A stretch of 64,000 nt of DNA, taken from positions 1 through 64,000 of the forward strand of contig JAKARM010000003.1 of NCBI GenBank assembly GCA_021822165.1, written 5' to 3'. Positions 46,118 to 56,632 of the stretch are shown piece after piece. A model generated the notes under the pieces. It was not told the DNA's origin, did no database searches, and saw only the letters and a program-made list of their open reading frames with translations. Both the position numbers and the translations under genes were made by a program. Origin of the DNA: Microcaldota archaeon (lineage in GTDB: Archaea; Micrarchaeota; Micrarchaeia; Micrarchaeales; Micrarchaeaceae). The first letter of the stretch is position 1. Every line of letters begins with the position of its first letter.

Positions 46118-47197
46118 CTAGGCATGGGATTTGTTTGAGAGATGCAGCGCTATCACGGAATCTGCATGCTGTGATGTCACCACTCCGATGATCTTTCCGG
46201 CTTTCACCACGGCAGCCATTCCGGAGTTGGCATGCTGCATCTTCTCCATCGCCCTGAGAAGGCGGGATCCGGCAGCTACCGAGGGTATGTCCACCCCTAT
46301 CTCTTTTACCAACCCCACGCCATCGCCATTGCTGCGTCGGAACTGGCCATTGACGGGCAGGCGCGCCACCGCCTTCACGGAGGTCCCATCCTTATAGAGG
46401 ACAATGTAAGTATGCGCCTTAACCATCTTCGGATACAGGTCTGGAAGCCTGGTGTTTTTATCCACAAGGATAAAGTTGGTAGAGGTGGCGCTGCCCACCC
46501 CGATACCGGAGGCATTCTTCTTTATATAAGCGGACCTCAGCTCCGCCTGCGCGCCGTCATAGAGAAATAGCGCTATTATGGCATCGTATATTATCAGGAA
46601 TTCCCTGTAGCCCGGACTATATCCCTTCCACAGAAGAGCGAAGGCCGTTGCAGCGGTTATGAATATAACAAGGGCTATCTCGCTCACCTTTACTGCGATT
46701 TGCGTAGCCCTGAAGAAATCCATCTTCTGCTGCAGGTAGCTGCGCAATATCCTTCCGCCGTCGACAGGGAAGCCGGGGATCAGGTTGAAAAACCCGAGCA
46801 CCAGGTTTATCTCTAGTATGAGGAACACTGCATCATGCAGGGGCGTGGCTCCGGGAAGGAATAGGAGGAGGACAAGGGAGATGAACCCCATTACGATATT
46901 CGACATCGGCCCTGCCAATGCTATGACGGCCTCGTCGTGGGGTTTTGTCCCGTCCAAGTCCATCACGGACATGCCGCCGATAGGAAGCAGTATGATTTTA
47001 GTCACTTTCACATGATAGCGTTTGGCAGTCAAGGAATGGGAAAGCTCGTGTATCAGCACGAAGAGGAATATCACGATCCAGAAAAAGAGATACGCGGGAC
47101 TAAGCAGCATAAAAACCAGAAGAAGGAGGACAAAAGACCAATGGAGTTCTACGTCTATCCCGAATAACCTGCCGATTGTAGGGGATAGGCCGGACAT
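46118..47197 (-). CDS. Site-2 protease-like M50 metalloprotease
   Basis: LIHELSHSLTAKRY (HExxH), GFPVDGGRILRSYL, multiple TMs, possible CBS-like C-terminus. Confidence 0.87.
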   Translation of the reverse strand: MSGLSPTIGRLFGIDVELHWSFVLLLLVFMLLSPAYLFFWIVIFLFVLIHELSHSLTAKRYHVKVTKIILLPIGGMSVMDLDGTKPHDEAVIALAGPMSNIVMGFISLVLLLFLPGATPLHDAVFLILEINLVLGFFNLIPGFPVDGGRILRSYLQQKMDFFRATQIAVKVSEIALVIFITAATAFALLWKGYSPGYREFLIIYDAIIALFLYDGAQAELRSAYIKKNASGIGVGSATSTNFILVDKNTRLPDLYPKMVKAHTYIVLYKDGTSVKAVARLPVNGQFRRSNGDGVGLVKEIGVDIPSVAAGSRLLRAMEKMQHANSGMAAVVKAGKIIGVVTSQHADSVIALHLSNKSHA

Positions 47198-47251
47198 TGA
47201 GACACTATAGCATTAGGGAACCGCACCCCTATAAACCATATGGGCAGGAAG

Positions 47252-47431
47252 TCATCCCGTCTCCTTGATTATGGTTATGGGGATTATGTCCTTGTCGAAC
47301 TCCATTTCCGCAAGATCAAGGGGGTTTATAATTCCTGCAGGGACCTTTATCAGCGGCGGGGCCCCGTAAGCAAGCTGCAGCGCCCTCGCGCCTATGATGC
47401 GCGCTTTCTCGTATTTCGTATATTCTTCCAT
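47252..47431 (-). CDS. rpo6: RNA polymerase subunit Rpo6 (RpoK)
   Basis: MEEYTKYEKARIIGARALQLAYGAPPLIKVPAGIINPLDLAEMEFDKDIIPITIIKETG. The 100-aa track ORF start is too long. Confidence 0.93.
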   Translation of the reverse strand: MEEYTKYEKARIIGARALQLAYGAPPLIKVPAGIINPLDLAEMEFDKDIIPITIIKETG

Positions 47432-47441
47432 TGATAACACC

Positions 47442-48887
47442 TTATATCGGGTTGGGCTTGAACTTCTCCTTGACATCGGCCATCTCCCTGGAGACAATCC
47501 CCTTCCAGGCCATAAACTCCTTTGGCGACTGTGGATATCTGGAATATAATTCATTGAGCTGCTTCATCTTTTTCACTACGTGGAGCAAGTTGGTGAAGGC
47601 CGAAAGATTCGATGCCCCTTTGAGTATCATCTTGAACTTGGATGCCAGCCCCAATTCCGGAACGTTGCCGTAGCTCAATGACTCTGCCTCGCTCGGAGAA
47701 AGGAAATTCTTCATCCCGTAGTTTATGACATCGTTGTTGAGGGACTGCAGATATATCCTGAATACCTCCAGCGCCGCGGTCTTCTTGCCGTAGAGATTGT
47801 TGAACTCCAGATTATACTTCCACAACGAATCTATGCCAACATCGCCTTTCGAAACAGCGTATGCCGCGTTCTCTCCCGCAAGTATCCCTGACACCATCGC
47901 CGGCCCTATGCCTCCGGCGCTTATCGGGTTCGGCATTGCCATGCTGTCTCCGGCCCCGAGATAGCCATTGAATACAAGGCTCTCCATTTGACGCCTCACG
48001 GCCACGGACCAGTACCCCTTGCTGCCGTTATGCCCTTCGGTGAAGGGTTTGATGTTCTTCACCACTGGATTTGTCCTGACATATTCGTCCATGAGGCTGT
48101 GAAGGTTGTCGTTCTTCTTGAGCTTTTCATTGCGTATGCCGAGGCTCCTCCTCTGCACGCCTATCCCTATATTCACCTTGTTGTCGCCTTTTGGGAAAAC
48201 CCATCCATAACCGCCAGGGGCTATCTCCTGGTTAAGGTGTATTATCGCATTCTTGGGGTCATAGAAATTAAGGTCCTCGTGGTCGAGCTCGAACTCGTAG
48301 AGGAATCTGCCGGTGGACTCGATATCGTCTATGTCGATATCGCGCTCGACATAGGGGTTCTCGGGAAGCTTTCTCCTTATCGTTGTCGCTATGCCAAGGG
48401 CATCTATGACTACCTTTGCCTTGAACTCCTTATGCTCCTTGCCGGCATCTTTCCCTGCGACACCAACGACAAAATTGTTCTCTATCAATGGGCGTTCTAC
48501 TTCAAAATTCGGGAGGTATTCCACCCCGCTCTTCAAGGCGAACTCGAGGAGCTTCGTCTCGAACTTGGGCCTGTTCAGGATATACCCCTCGCCTTCGAAA
48601 AGAAACTTCGACTTGAGGTCCGGTGAAAGGGCATAGACCCCGTCCACCTTGTTGTTCAGCTCCGGATGCGAAAAATCCAGCCCTGTTCTAGAAGTTATGA
48701 ATTGAAGGTGGGAGCTTGCCACCGCATCCCCGCATACCCAGCCCCAGTTGGTCTTCTTCCCGACCTCCGTGCGGTCGTTCCTATCAAGGAGGAGGACCTT
48801 CGCGCCGCCTTTTGAGGCGGTGGCTGCGGCGAGCAGACCAGCCATACCTGCACCTGCAACTATCACATCATACATGTTCTCGGTCAT
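47442..48887 (-). CDS. Geranylgeranyl reductase family flavoprotein
   Basis: MYDVIVAGAGMAGLLAAATASKGGAKVLLLDR; YGWVFPKGDNKVNIGIGV; GAGDSMAMPNPISAGGIGPAMVSG. Confidence 0.88.
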   Translation of the reverse strand: MTENMYDVIVAGAGMAGLLAAATASKGGAKVLLLDRNDRTEVGKKTNWGWVCGDAVASSHLQFITSRTGLDFSHPELNNKVDGVYALSPDLKSKFLFEGEGYILNRPKFETKLLEFALKSGVEYLPNFEVERPLIENNFVVGVAGKDAGKEHKEFKAKVVIDALGIATTIRRKLPENPYVERDIDIDDIESTGRFLYEFELDHEDLNFYDPKNAIIHLNQEIAPGGYGWVFPKGDNKVNIGIGVQRRSLGIRNEKLKKNDNLHSLMDEYVRTNPVVKNIKPFTEGHNGSKGYWSVAVRRQMESLVFNGYLGAGDSMAMPNPISAGGIGPAMVSGILAGENAAYAVSKGDVGIDSLWKYNLEFNNLYGKKTAALEVFRIYLQSLNNDVINYGMKNFLSPSEAESLSYGNVPELGLASKFKMILKGASNLSAFTNLLHVVKKMKQLNELYSRYPQSPKEFMAWKGIVSREMADVKEKFKPNPI

Positions 48888-49051
48888 AAAAACACTTATG
48901 CATAAGCACGCGCTGTTCCAGCGGATAAAGGATAAATATGGATAGAAGGGTTTTGGGGACAAGATATTTAAAGGCTTTTAGGCATATTGTGCCCGTTGGG
49001 CCCATTACCGATGCGCTGTCTGTACTCGCCCTGGGAAGGAAAGACGCCGAT

Positions 49052-50077
49052 TCAGACAGATGCCACATCCTTGAATGCATGGAGCCGGACCCCTGCCTCG
49101 TCAGAGGAGCTGAATACCTCTATGCGCACGCCCATCCTTTCAGCCATCTCCAGCAACCGCTGTATCTCAGGGACGCCAAGGACGCTATCGTTCACAAGAA
49201 CGATTCTTGCCTCGTAATTATCTATGGATTCTTCCACCCCGGGAATGCCGTAATGGGATTTCCCAGAGACTAAGCCGCTCAGGAATTCCTCCAGATTCTG
49301 GAATTCGGACCTTAGGCGTTCCCGGGATAGCAGGGAGGAGAGGCTGCCGCTCTTTATCAGCTCGTACACCCCGGGCTTTTCGGCACTGCTTGTGCTCTCG
49401 AAGATCATGCGCTTGGTCAGCTTGCCCGAAAGGCCTGATTCGGAAATGAACTTCGAGATGTTGTCTTTTGTGAACCCGGGCCCGGCCAATACCACGACGC
49501 CGGTATCCATGCTCTCTGAAACCTCTATTATCTTCCTGAAGTACTTCTTTTGGGCATCGTCGAAATCCTTCGGCTTCATCCTCTTGCTCAGCCTGCTGTA
49601 TATGTGGTCCAGGAATTCGATGCCATACCCGAGCAGATAGGCGGGCAGCGCCTTCTCATCGTCAATCACGATTATCCCGAGCCTTGGCCTGCGCGTGCTG
49701 GACACCGCCTCGCCCACAATCTTCCGCAGATAGTTAGGCCATGAGGATTTCGTCAATTCTAGTATGTCCCCGACCCCTATGTTTATCGTATGATAGCTGT
49801 TCAGCCTTACGTAATCGAGAGGCCGGCCTTCGACTATCTTTCCCATCACCCTCAGGTGCTGTGCATTCCTGTCGAGCTCGGTCTTCTCCACCCTCACGGC
49901 CACGACGACCTCTTTAAGTTCGCCGACGTCGCTATCGCTGGCCCTGAACCTGCGCATGCTCTGGGATTTTACAATATCGTTGGCGAATGTCAGCCTCTGC
50001 ACCGTCCAAAGGTCCTCGAAGGTGTCGACCTTAAGCTTTATCCGGCCATCGAATTCGTAGAATTTTATAACCTCCAT
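49052..50077 (-). CDS. pelA: mRNA surveillance protein Pelota
   Basis: FDGRIKLKVDTFEDLWTVQRL; VVVLAGPGFTKDNISKFI; YGIPGVEESIDNYEARIVLVNDSVL. Confidence 0.93.
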   Translation of the reverse strand: MEVIKFYEFDGRIKLKVDTFEDLWTVQRLTFANDIVKSQSMRRFRASDSDVGELKEVVVAVRVEKTELDRNAQHLRVMGKIVEGRPLDYVRLNSYHTINIGVGDILELTKSSWPNYLRKIVGEAVSSTRRPRLGIIVIDDEKALPAYLLGYGIEFLDHIYSRLSKRMKPKDFDDAQKKYFRKIIEVSESMDTGVVVLAGPGFTKDNISKFISESGLSGKLTKRMIFESTSSAEKPGVYELIKSGSLSSLLSRERLRSEFQNLEEFLSGLVSGKSHYGIPGVEESIDNYEARIVLVNDSVLGVPEIQRLLEMAERMGVRIEVFSSSDEAGVRLHAFKDVASV

Positions 50078-50188
50078 ACGGCACAATGCATATGGGTGGC
50101 TGGAGGATATAAAAGTTTTGTTGTATATGCGCCATGCAAAGCCTTTTAAGTTTTTTATGAAAGAGAGTAGTGGTAGGCGGGGCTTTGC

Positions 50189-50965
50189 ATGCATAAAAAC
50201 GGTATTTTGTTCTTGGCAGTCATATTTACCTTTTCATTCGTCCTACTGGCCGGAACGGCGCACTCCTCATATACGGTCACTGCAATCAATACCACGGTGA
50301 CGCTCAACACCAATACGAGCGCCGAAGTCATAGAGGTGCTCAACGTAAGCATCAGCAATACTTCGGTGAAGCAATACTCTTCCGACAGGGTCGCATTGAA
50401 CCTTTCATTAAGCGACTGGCAGTCGTTGATAGGACCGTCGCTGGTCCAGCACATAATAAACCCGCATACGGGAGTTTCTGATTTCAAGTTCCTCCCGGGG
50501 CCGCTGGAGAACGAGCAGTATGGCGGCAGGGCAGACATAATAATGAGCTATGTGGTCAAGAACGTAACCACGGTCTCCGAGCCCTCTCCGAGGAAATTCT
50601 TATACTCGTTCAACCCCTCCGTGTTCAATTTCGAGCATGGGGTAAGCGGCGAGATACTGCCGCAAAACTCTACGCTCAACATAGTGCTGCCTCCAGGGGC
50701 GCAGATCCTCTCAGTATACCCGATACCCGATTCGCCGGTGTACGGGTTCGCAAAGAACTACCAGAACGTCTCCGAATTTTCGTGGTTTTATGGGGAACCG
50801 CTGTCGAAATTCACCCTGAACTTCGTAGTGACAGAAGGGCTTGAAGAGGAGGTATTCGGATTCCTATCGGCAATATACCAAAGGCTGGGGGTGCTCGCAT
50901 ACATAATAATAGCCATCGCCATAATATCGTTCGTGGCATACACGTATTATAGAGCGACCAAATAA
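50189..50965 (+). CDS. Secreted, C-terminally membrane-anchored protein of unknown function
   Basis: Signal peptide MHKNGILFLAVIFTFSFVLLAG and C-terminal TM AYIIIAIAIISFVAYTYY. Confidence 0.65.
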   Translation: MHKNGILFLAVIFTFSFVLLAGTAHSSYTVTAINTTVTLNTNTSAEVIEVLNVSISNTSVKQYSSDRVALNLSLSDWQSLIGPSLVQHIINPHTGVSDFKFLPGPLENEQYGGRADIIMSYVVKNVTTVSEPSPRKFLYSFNPSVFNFEHGVSGEILPQNSTLNIVLPPGAQILSVYPIPDSPVYGFAKNYQNVSEFSWFYGEPLSKFTLNFVVTEGLEEEVFGFLSAIYQRLGVLAYIIIAIAIISFVAYTYYRATK

Positions 50966-50966
50966 G

Positions 50967-52445
50967 GTGAGGGTCTTGCACGAATATGAGAGAAAACTTC
51001 TATCCGTACTTTCGGGTGCGGCTTCCGGGAACATCGAATCCATAGCGAAAGCCACGTCAATGGAAAGGGATCAGATAATGTGGGCGGCGGAATCCCTCGC
51101 CGCGCTCGGGGCGGTCAATGTATCCAAAAGCAGGACAGAGGAAGCAACGCTCACAGAGGAGGGGAGAAGATACCTGGGCGAATTCCCGGAGGAGAGGGTA
51201 ATCAAGGAAATGGGAGGGAAGAGCGCAATACTCGACAAACTGGACAACATAGGGCTGCTGTGGGCTAAGAAGAATGGATGGATAGCGATAAACGATAAAT
51301 CAGCCCATGCGACAGAGGAAGGAAAGAGGGCGGCGTCGGGGAAAGAGTACATGCCACGTACCGTACTTAACCTGCTGGACAAGAAGGGGGATGCTGCCGG
51401 TTCCGATCCCGACATTATAGAGACGCTCGTAAAAAGGAAACTCGTCAGAATAAAGGAGCATACGATAATAACAAGGATAGAGATCACGGCTGCCGGAAGG
51501 AAGATGCTCGCCAACGACGGCAGTGGCGGGGGGGGGATAGGGCAACTCACCAGGGAAATCATCACAGGGGGAGGGTGGAGGAATTCAGGATTCAGGAAGT
51601 ATGACGTAAGCAGCCCGGCGGAGGCAAGATACCCTTCCCGCATGCACCCCATGCGCGAGTTCACAAACAAGATGAGGCAAGTCTGGTTCAACATGGGGTT
51701 CACGGAAACGCTTGGGCCGATGATAGAGCCGGCTTTCTGGAGCTTCGATGCGCTTTTTTCCCCACAGGACCATCCGACAAGGGAGATGCAGGACACCTTC
51801 TTCCTGTCGAACCCCGAAACCATCGATGTTGAAGACATGGCACTTTTCAGGAGGGTTAAGGCGATGCATGTCAAGGGAGGGGGCAGGGAATGGAGGGAGG
51901 AAGTCGCGAAGCAGGCGCTCCTGCGTGTACATACAACCAGCGTCTCGGCAAGGAGCATATACAAGCATGCCAAGGAAGATGAGGGAAATTTCCCGATGAA
52001 GCTTTTCTCGATAGGAAGGACATTCAGGAATGAGAGCATAGACTACAAGCACCTTGCGGAATTTCACCAATCCGACGGCATAGTGATCGGCAACAGGCTC
52101 GGCATCTCCAACCTCCTGTACATATTGAAATCTTTTTACAGGGAGATGGGGCTGGATGTCGAGGGGAAGGGCAAGCTTAAGATAAAGCCCTCTTACTTCC
52201 CATTCGTGGAGCCCGGTCTGGAGGTAAATTATTTCGACGAGAACAGGGGCGAATGGATAGAGCTCTGCGGGGGAGGGATAATAAGGAAGGAGATAACAAA
52301 GGCGCTCGGCACGAACAAGACGGTCCTGGCGTGGGGCATGTCGGTAGAGAGGCTGATGTTCGATACGCTTGGGATAGAGACCCTTATGGAACTCTACAGG
52401 AACGAAGTGGGATGGCTGAGAAAGAGAAAACCCATTGAGAGGTAA
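50967..52445 (+). CDS. pheS: Phenylalanyl-tRNA synthetase alpha subunit
   Basis: HPMREFTNKMRQVWFNMGFTETLGPMIEPAFWSFDALFSPQDHPTREMQDTFFL. Confidence 0.96.
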   Translation: MRVLHEYERKLLSVLSGAASGNIESIAKATSMERDQIMWAAESLAALGAVNVSKSRTEEATLTEEGRRYLGEFPEERVIKEMGGKSAILDKLDNIGLLWAKKNGWIAINDKSAHATEEGKRAASGKEYMPRTVLNLLDKKGDAAGSDPDIIETLVKRKLVRIKEHTIITRIEITAAGRKMLANDGSGGGGIGQLTREIITGGGWRNSGFRKYDVSSPAEARYPSRMHPMREFTNKMRQVWFNMGFTETLGPMIEPAFWSFDALFSPQDHPTREMQDTFFLSNPETIDVEDMALFRRVKAMHVKGGGREWREEVAKQALLRVHTTSVSARSIYKHAKEDEGNFPMKLFSIGRTFRNESIDYKHLAEFHQSDGIVIGNRLGISNLLYILKSFYREMGLDVEGKGKLKIKPSYFPFVEPGLEVNYFDENRGEWIELCGGGIIRKEITKALGTNKTVLAWGMSVERLMFDTLGIETLMELYRNEVGWLRKRKPIER

Positions 52446-52450
52446 TCCGC

Positions 52451-54100
52451 ATGGCAACGATAACTTTTGATACCAAGGACCTTGTTGAGGAGTCGGGGGT
52501 CGGGGACCTCGATAGCGCGATAAACAAGATAGGGATGGAGATAAAGAGCGAGGAGATGGGCGAGATCTCGATAGACATAACGCCCAACAGGCCCGACCTC
52601 CTGGACATCACCGGGCTCGGGAGGGCGTTGGGCAACATTACGGGGAAAAGGATAAGGGAGGGGGGGCGATACGTTGTCAGGAAGGAACCGATAACGGAAG
52701 TGAAAGTTGGCAGGGGCGTAAAGGACGTCAGGCCGTTCATATCCGCAGTGGTGGCGAAAGGGATCGACCTTAAAGGCAACAGGCTCAGGTATCTCATAAA
52801 TTTCACGAACAAGATTGCAGACACTTATGGAAGAAGAAGGAAAAAGATAGCGGTCGGCATCCATGATTTCGACAAGATCAAGGGGCCATTGGTCTATGAC
52901 GCCAGGGCCGAAGGGAAGATCATACCGCTCGGAGACAGTGAAGAGATGGGATTCGGCAATGTCATGTCGATGCACGCGAAGGGGCGGGAATACCATGATG
53001 CGATAGCAATGGAGGGCAAAAAACCGAACAGGTACCCGATGATAAGCGATGCGGAGAAAACGATTGCACTGGTGCCGATAATAAATTCGGCAGGCACGGC
53101 GGTGACCGAGAGTACGCGCAATATACTGGTGGAGGTGACAGGGACATCGGAAAAGGGGATAGGCGAGATAGCGGACCTTCTGGCGTGCTCGTTCATGGAT
53201 GGCGGGGCCGAGGTGTATCCCGTAAACATCTCATATGAAGGAAGGAACAAGACAATTACTCCCGGGCTCAAGTACAGGGAGGTTACGATCAGGATGTCCG
53301 CCATAGATAAGACGGTCGGCCTGCACATCGATGGAAACGAGATAGTCAGATATGCGAACATGACGGGATACACCGCATCAAAACATGGAAAGGCCGTCAC
53401 ACTCAACGTCCCGCCATACAGGACGGATTTTCTGAACGAACAGGATGCAATTGACGACATAGTGATGGCCTATGGGTATGAGAATATAAACCCGGCGCCG
53501 ATCGCGGGCCACAGCATAGGGGTGCCCCACAGGGAAATGGAAAGATCCAACTCATTGGCTGAATTTGCCATAGGGCTTGGGTTTACGGAGGCGTTCAACC
53601 AATACCTTACCAATGAGAACAACGAATTTGTGAAGATGAGGAGGAAATACGACGAAAAAAAGGCCATAAGGACCGCTTACTCGAAAACGGAGTCGCTCAA
53701 TATGCTCAGGAGCTCGGTCCTCCCGTCGCTGCTCCAGAACCTGGGGATATCATCGCATGAAAAGCTGCCGCAGATGCTGTTTGAGATAGGCAGCGTTTTC
53801 AGCATCGATGGCGGGAAGGTATCGGAAAAGACAAGTATGGCATTGGTCAGCGAGCATGCGAAGGCCGATTTCTCGGAAATCAAGGGATATGTCGTCTCGC
53901 TTCTGGAGAGGTTGGAAATCAATGCAATGATAAAAGAGCACCAGGACGGTGCATTCATAGAAGGAAGATGCGCTGCGGTCGTCCGGAATGGGGCTGTTAT
54001 AGGGGTATTCGGCGAGGTGCATCCGGAGGTCCTGGCAAATTTCAAACTTGAGGAACCCGTAGTGGCAGGGGAAATAAGCTTCGGCAAGGCAGGGATATAG
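52451..54100 (+). CDS. pheT: Phenylalanyl-tRNA synthetase beta subunit
   Basis: SIDITPNRPDLLDITGLGRALGN; VPPYRTDFLNEQDAIDDIVMAYGYENI. Confidence 0.96.
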   Translation: MATITFDTKDLVEESGVGDLDSAINKIGMEIKSEEMGEISIDITPNRPDLLDITGLGRALGNITGKRIREGGRYVVRKEPITEVKVGRGVKDVRPFISAVVAKGIDLKGNRLRYLINFTNKIADTYGRRRKKIAVGIHDFDKIKGPLVYDARAEGKIIPLGDSEEMGFGNVMSMHAKGREYHDAIAMEGKKPNRYPMISDAEKTIALVPIINSAGTAVTESTRNILVEVTGTSEKGIGEIADLLACSFMDGGAEVYPVNISYEGRNKTITPGLKYREVTIRMSAIDKTVGLHIDGNEIVRYANMTGYTASKHGKAVTLNVPPYRTDFLNEQDAIDDIVMAYGYENINPAPIAGHSIGVPHREMERSNSLAEFAIGLGFTEAFNQYLTNENNEFVKMRRKYDEKKAIRTAYSKTESLNMLRSSVLPSLLQNLGISSHEKLPQMLFEIGSVFSIDGGKVSEKTSMALVSEHAKADFSEIKGYVVSLLERLEINAMIKEHQDGAFIEGRCAAVVRNGAVIGVFGEVHPEVLANFKLEEPVVAGEISFGKAGI

Positions 54101-54189
54101 TTATAGCGTGCTGACGCACGGAAAGGCGGCAGGTTTTTTATGGCAGAAGCCGTAACAGGTATTGATTAACATAGATATAGGGCATCAGC

Positions 54190-55626
54190 ATGGTGGATAA
54201 GATTAACGATTTTGTATGGGAGGTAAAAAGGGACGCTGACGCAGAGATGAATGTCCCTGTCAGGATATACGCCAATGAGACCATAATCAAGGCGATGCAG
54301 AGGGACAGGACCCTTAAGCAGGCGGTCAACGCAGCAAAACTGCCAGGAATCGAAAGGCAAATGCTGGTCATGCCCGACGGCCACGAAGGATATGGGTTCC
54401 CGGTAGGGGGGGTTGCAGCGTTTGGCGCGGATGACGGAATAATATCCCCGGGGGCCATAGGGTTTGACATAAATTGCGGAGTGCGTTTGATAAGAACGGA
54501 GCTGAAGGCGAGCGAGATACGGGGCAAGATGGGCCGCCTGATGGATGCGCTGTTCAAGAACATACCCAGCGGGGTCGGCAGCAAACTGAATACGGGATTT
54601 ACCTACAGGGACCTTGAAGGGGTATCGGTGGAAGGGGCATCGTACGTGATAGGGAAAGGGTACGGGTCAAAGGAGGATATAAACCGCATAGAGGAAAACG
54701 GCAGGATGGAAGGGGCAAACCCGGACGACGTAAGCGCAATGGCCAAAAAGCGGGGAGTGAAACAGCTTGGCACACTTGGCGCAGGAAACCATTTCCTAGA
54801 GATCCAGAGGGTGGAAAGCGTAAACGACGAAATGACCGCAAAGGCATACGGGATCGAGAAGGATTCAGTGGTGGTGATGCTCCATACGGGGTCCAGGGGA
54901 TATGGCCACCAGGTATGCAGCGATTACCTCAAGGTGCTGTCCGACTACCAGAGGAGCAAGAACATCAAGCTGCCGGATCCTGAACTGAGCTATGCGGAGG
55001 TCGGATCGAAGGAGGCCGAAAGCTATCTCGGCGCCATGCGGTGCGCAGTTAATTTCGCATTCGCGAACAGGCAGATGATGACCCACCTGGTGAGGAAGAG
55101 CTTCGAGGAGGTGATGGGAAGGAAGGCGGAGGATATGGGGATGGATCTCGTATACGATGTCGCCCATAATATCGCAAAGCTCGAGGAGCACGAAGTGGAC
55201 GGGAGGAGAAAGAAGCTCTACGTGCATAGGAAGGGGGCAACAAGGGCATTCGGGCCAGGGAGAAAGGAGGTACCGGACATATACAGGAAGTACGGGCAGC
55301 CAGTATTGATACCCGGAAGCATGGGAACAGCAAGCTACGTGCTTGCCGGGAGGGAGGAGGCGATGGAAAACACGTTCGGGTCGTCGTGCCATGGGTCGGG
55401 GCGGGTCATGTCAAGGCACCAAGCCATCAGGGAGATACCGGCATCGAAGACGCTGGAGGACCTGAAGAGGAAATCTATCGAGATAAGGATAAGGAACAAG
55501 CAGCTCGTCAGCGAGGAGGCGGAAGGGGCATACAAGAATGTGGACGACGTCGTATCGACAATAGAAAATGCAAGGATATCAAACATAATCGCAAGGCTCG
55601 TGCCGCTCGGAGTCGCGAAAGGATGA
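54190..55626 (+). CDS. rtcB: RNA-splicing ligase RtcB
   Basis: MPDGHEGYGFPVGGVAAF; GAIGFDINCGVRLIRT; LGTLGAGNHFLEIQ; GSSCHGSGRVMSRHQA. Confidence 0.96.
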   Translation: MVDKINDFVWEVKRDADAEMNVPVRIYANETIIKAMQRDRTLKQAVNAAKLPGIERQMLVMPDGHEGYGFPVGGVAAFGADDGIISPGAIGFDINCGVRLIRTELKASEIRGKMGRLMDALFKNIPSGVGSKLNTGFTYRDLEGVSVEGASYVIGKGYGSKEDINRIEENGRMEGANPDDVSAMAKKRGVKQLGTLGAGNHFLEIQRVESVNDEMTAKAYGIEKDSVVVMLHTGSRGYGHQVCSDYLKVLSDYQRSKNIKLPDPELSYAEVGSKEAESYLGAMRCAVNFAFANRQMMTHLVRKSFEEVMGRKAEDMGMDLVYDVAHNIAKLEEHEVDGRRKKLYVHRKGATRAFGPGRKEVPDIYRKYGQPVLIPGSMGTASYVLAGREEAMENTFGSSCHGSGRVMSRHQAIREIPASKTLEDLKRKSIEIRIRNKQLVSEEAEGAYKNVDDVVSTIENARISNIIARLVPLGVAKG

Positions 55627-55765
55627 GGGTTATAGCGTCACCTAAAAGTTTTACAATAGATCATGGAGTTCCGTTATTAGAAGAGAGGATCCAAAAACAG
55701 TCAGAAGTATGGCGGTGTTGCTGCCGGCAGGGGCATTTTTACCTGCCTATGCGGTTATTGGGCTT

Positions 55766-56104
55766 TCAAAGGGCATTATGACCGTCTAAGGTTGGGATTT
55801 TCTTCACCAATGCCTTTATCGTTCCCGAGCTCTTCAGCGTCCAAAAGGCAGTATCGGCATTGTCGAACCGCTTCATGAGCGCGAGGGCGAGGATGGAATC
55901 CTCCAGCCCCTCAAAATTCACCTTGAGGATTAACCTCTTCGGATCGAGAAAACGCATTATCCGCGGGTTCACCCTGTGGTAATTCATCTCTCCGACAAGG
56001 AACCTTATCTTCCTGTAGAACTCGCGTTCCAGGTTGGATACCGACTCAATGTTCGTCTCCCTGCTTGTCTCGACAAGAAGGTATCTCGACTTTTTTCTCA
56101 TCAT
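55766..56104 (-). CDS. rnp2: RNase P protein component 2 (Pop5/Rpp14-like)
   Basis: KKSRYLLVETSRETNIE...TLKSSGTIKALVKK; adjacent to Rpp30. Confidence 0.75.
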   Translation of the reverse strand: MMRKKSRYLLVETSRETNIESVSNLEREFYRKIRFLVGEMNYHRVNPRIMRFLDPKRLILKVNFEGLEDSILALALMKRFDNADTAFWTLKSSGTIKALVKKIPTLDGHNAL

Positions 56105-56623
56105 TCAGATACCGATAATTTTTTTATTCAGCGTGTTGAGGCTGTACTTTGCATATTGCCTGTCTGCGCCAATCATCCTTGAAACCTCTATCATCTGCGG
56201 TGCGGAAAGAAGCTGGTCGATGGAACTTGCCATGCTTGCGAATGAGACCTCGATATCCAGCGAGCGGGCATGCTTCATGATATTTCCGGCACGGTATACG
56301 TTCTTAGAGCGCTCGCCTGCTTCGGTGAGTGTTATTGCGCCGAGGGGGATCACCAGCATGCAGTGGTTGACCCTCATCGCCTCCATGAGCTTTTTGTCTA
56401 TGTAGAGATCGGCGATTGCGACCGCCCCCACCCCCCTGCGGACATGCTCGAGCAGTTTGTCCTTTTTGGTCCCGTATGCCAGCCGTGCGCCATAGTTGTT
56501 CTTCTCGTCGGCATATGCGACCTCGAAATCGGCCCCGGAAATGGATATCCTCTTGAAGCCAAGGCGACGGGCCAGGCCGTCCGTCAATTCGCATCCCCGT
56601 CCGGCTATGTCATAGAAATCCAA
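56105..56623 (-). CDS. rnp3: RNase P protein component 3 (Rpp30-like)
   Basis: MDFYDIAGRG...PLGAITLTEAGERSKNVYRAGNIMKHARSLDIEVSFASMA; PHP-type fold pattern. Confidence 0.8.
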   Translation of the reverse strand: MDFYDIAGRGCELTDGLARRLGFKRISISGADFEVAYADEKNNYGARLAYGTKKDKLLEHVRRGVGAVAIADLYIDKKLMEAMRVNHCMLVIPLGAITLTEAGERSKNVYRAGNIMKHARSLDIEVSFASMASSIDQLLSAPQMIEVSRMIGADRQYAKYSLNTLNKKIIGI

Positions 56624-56632
56624 TGCAACACC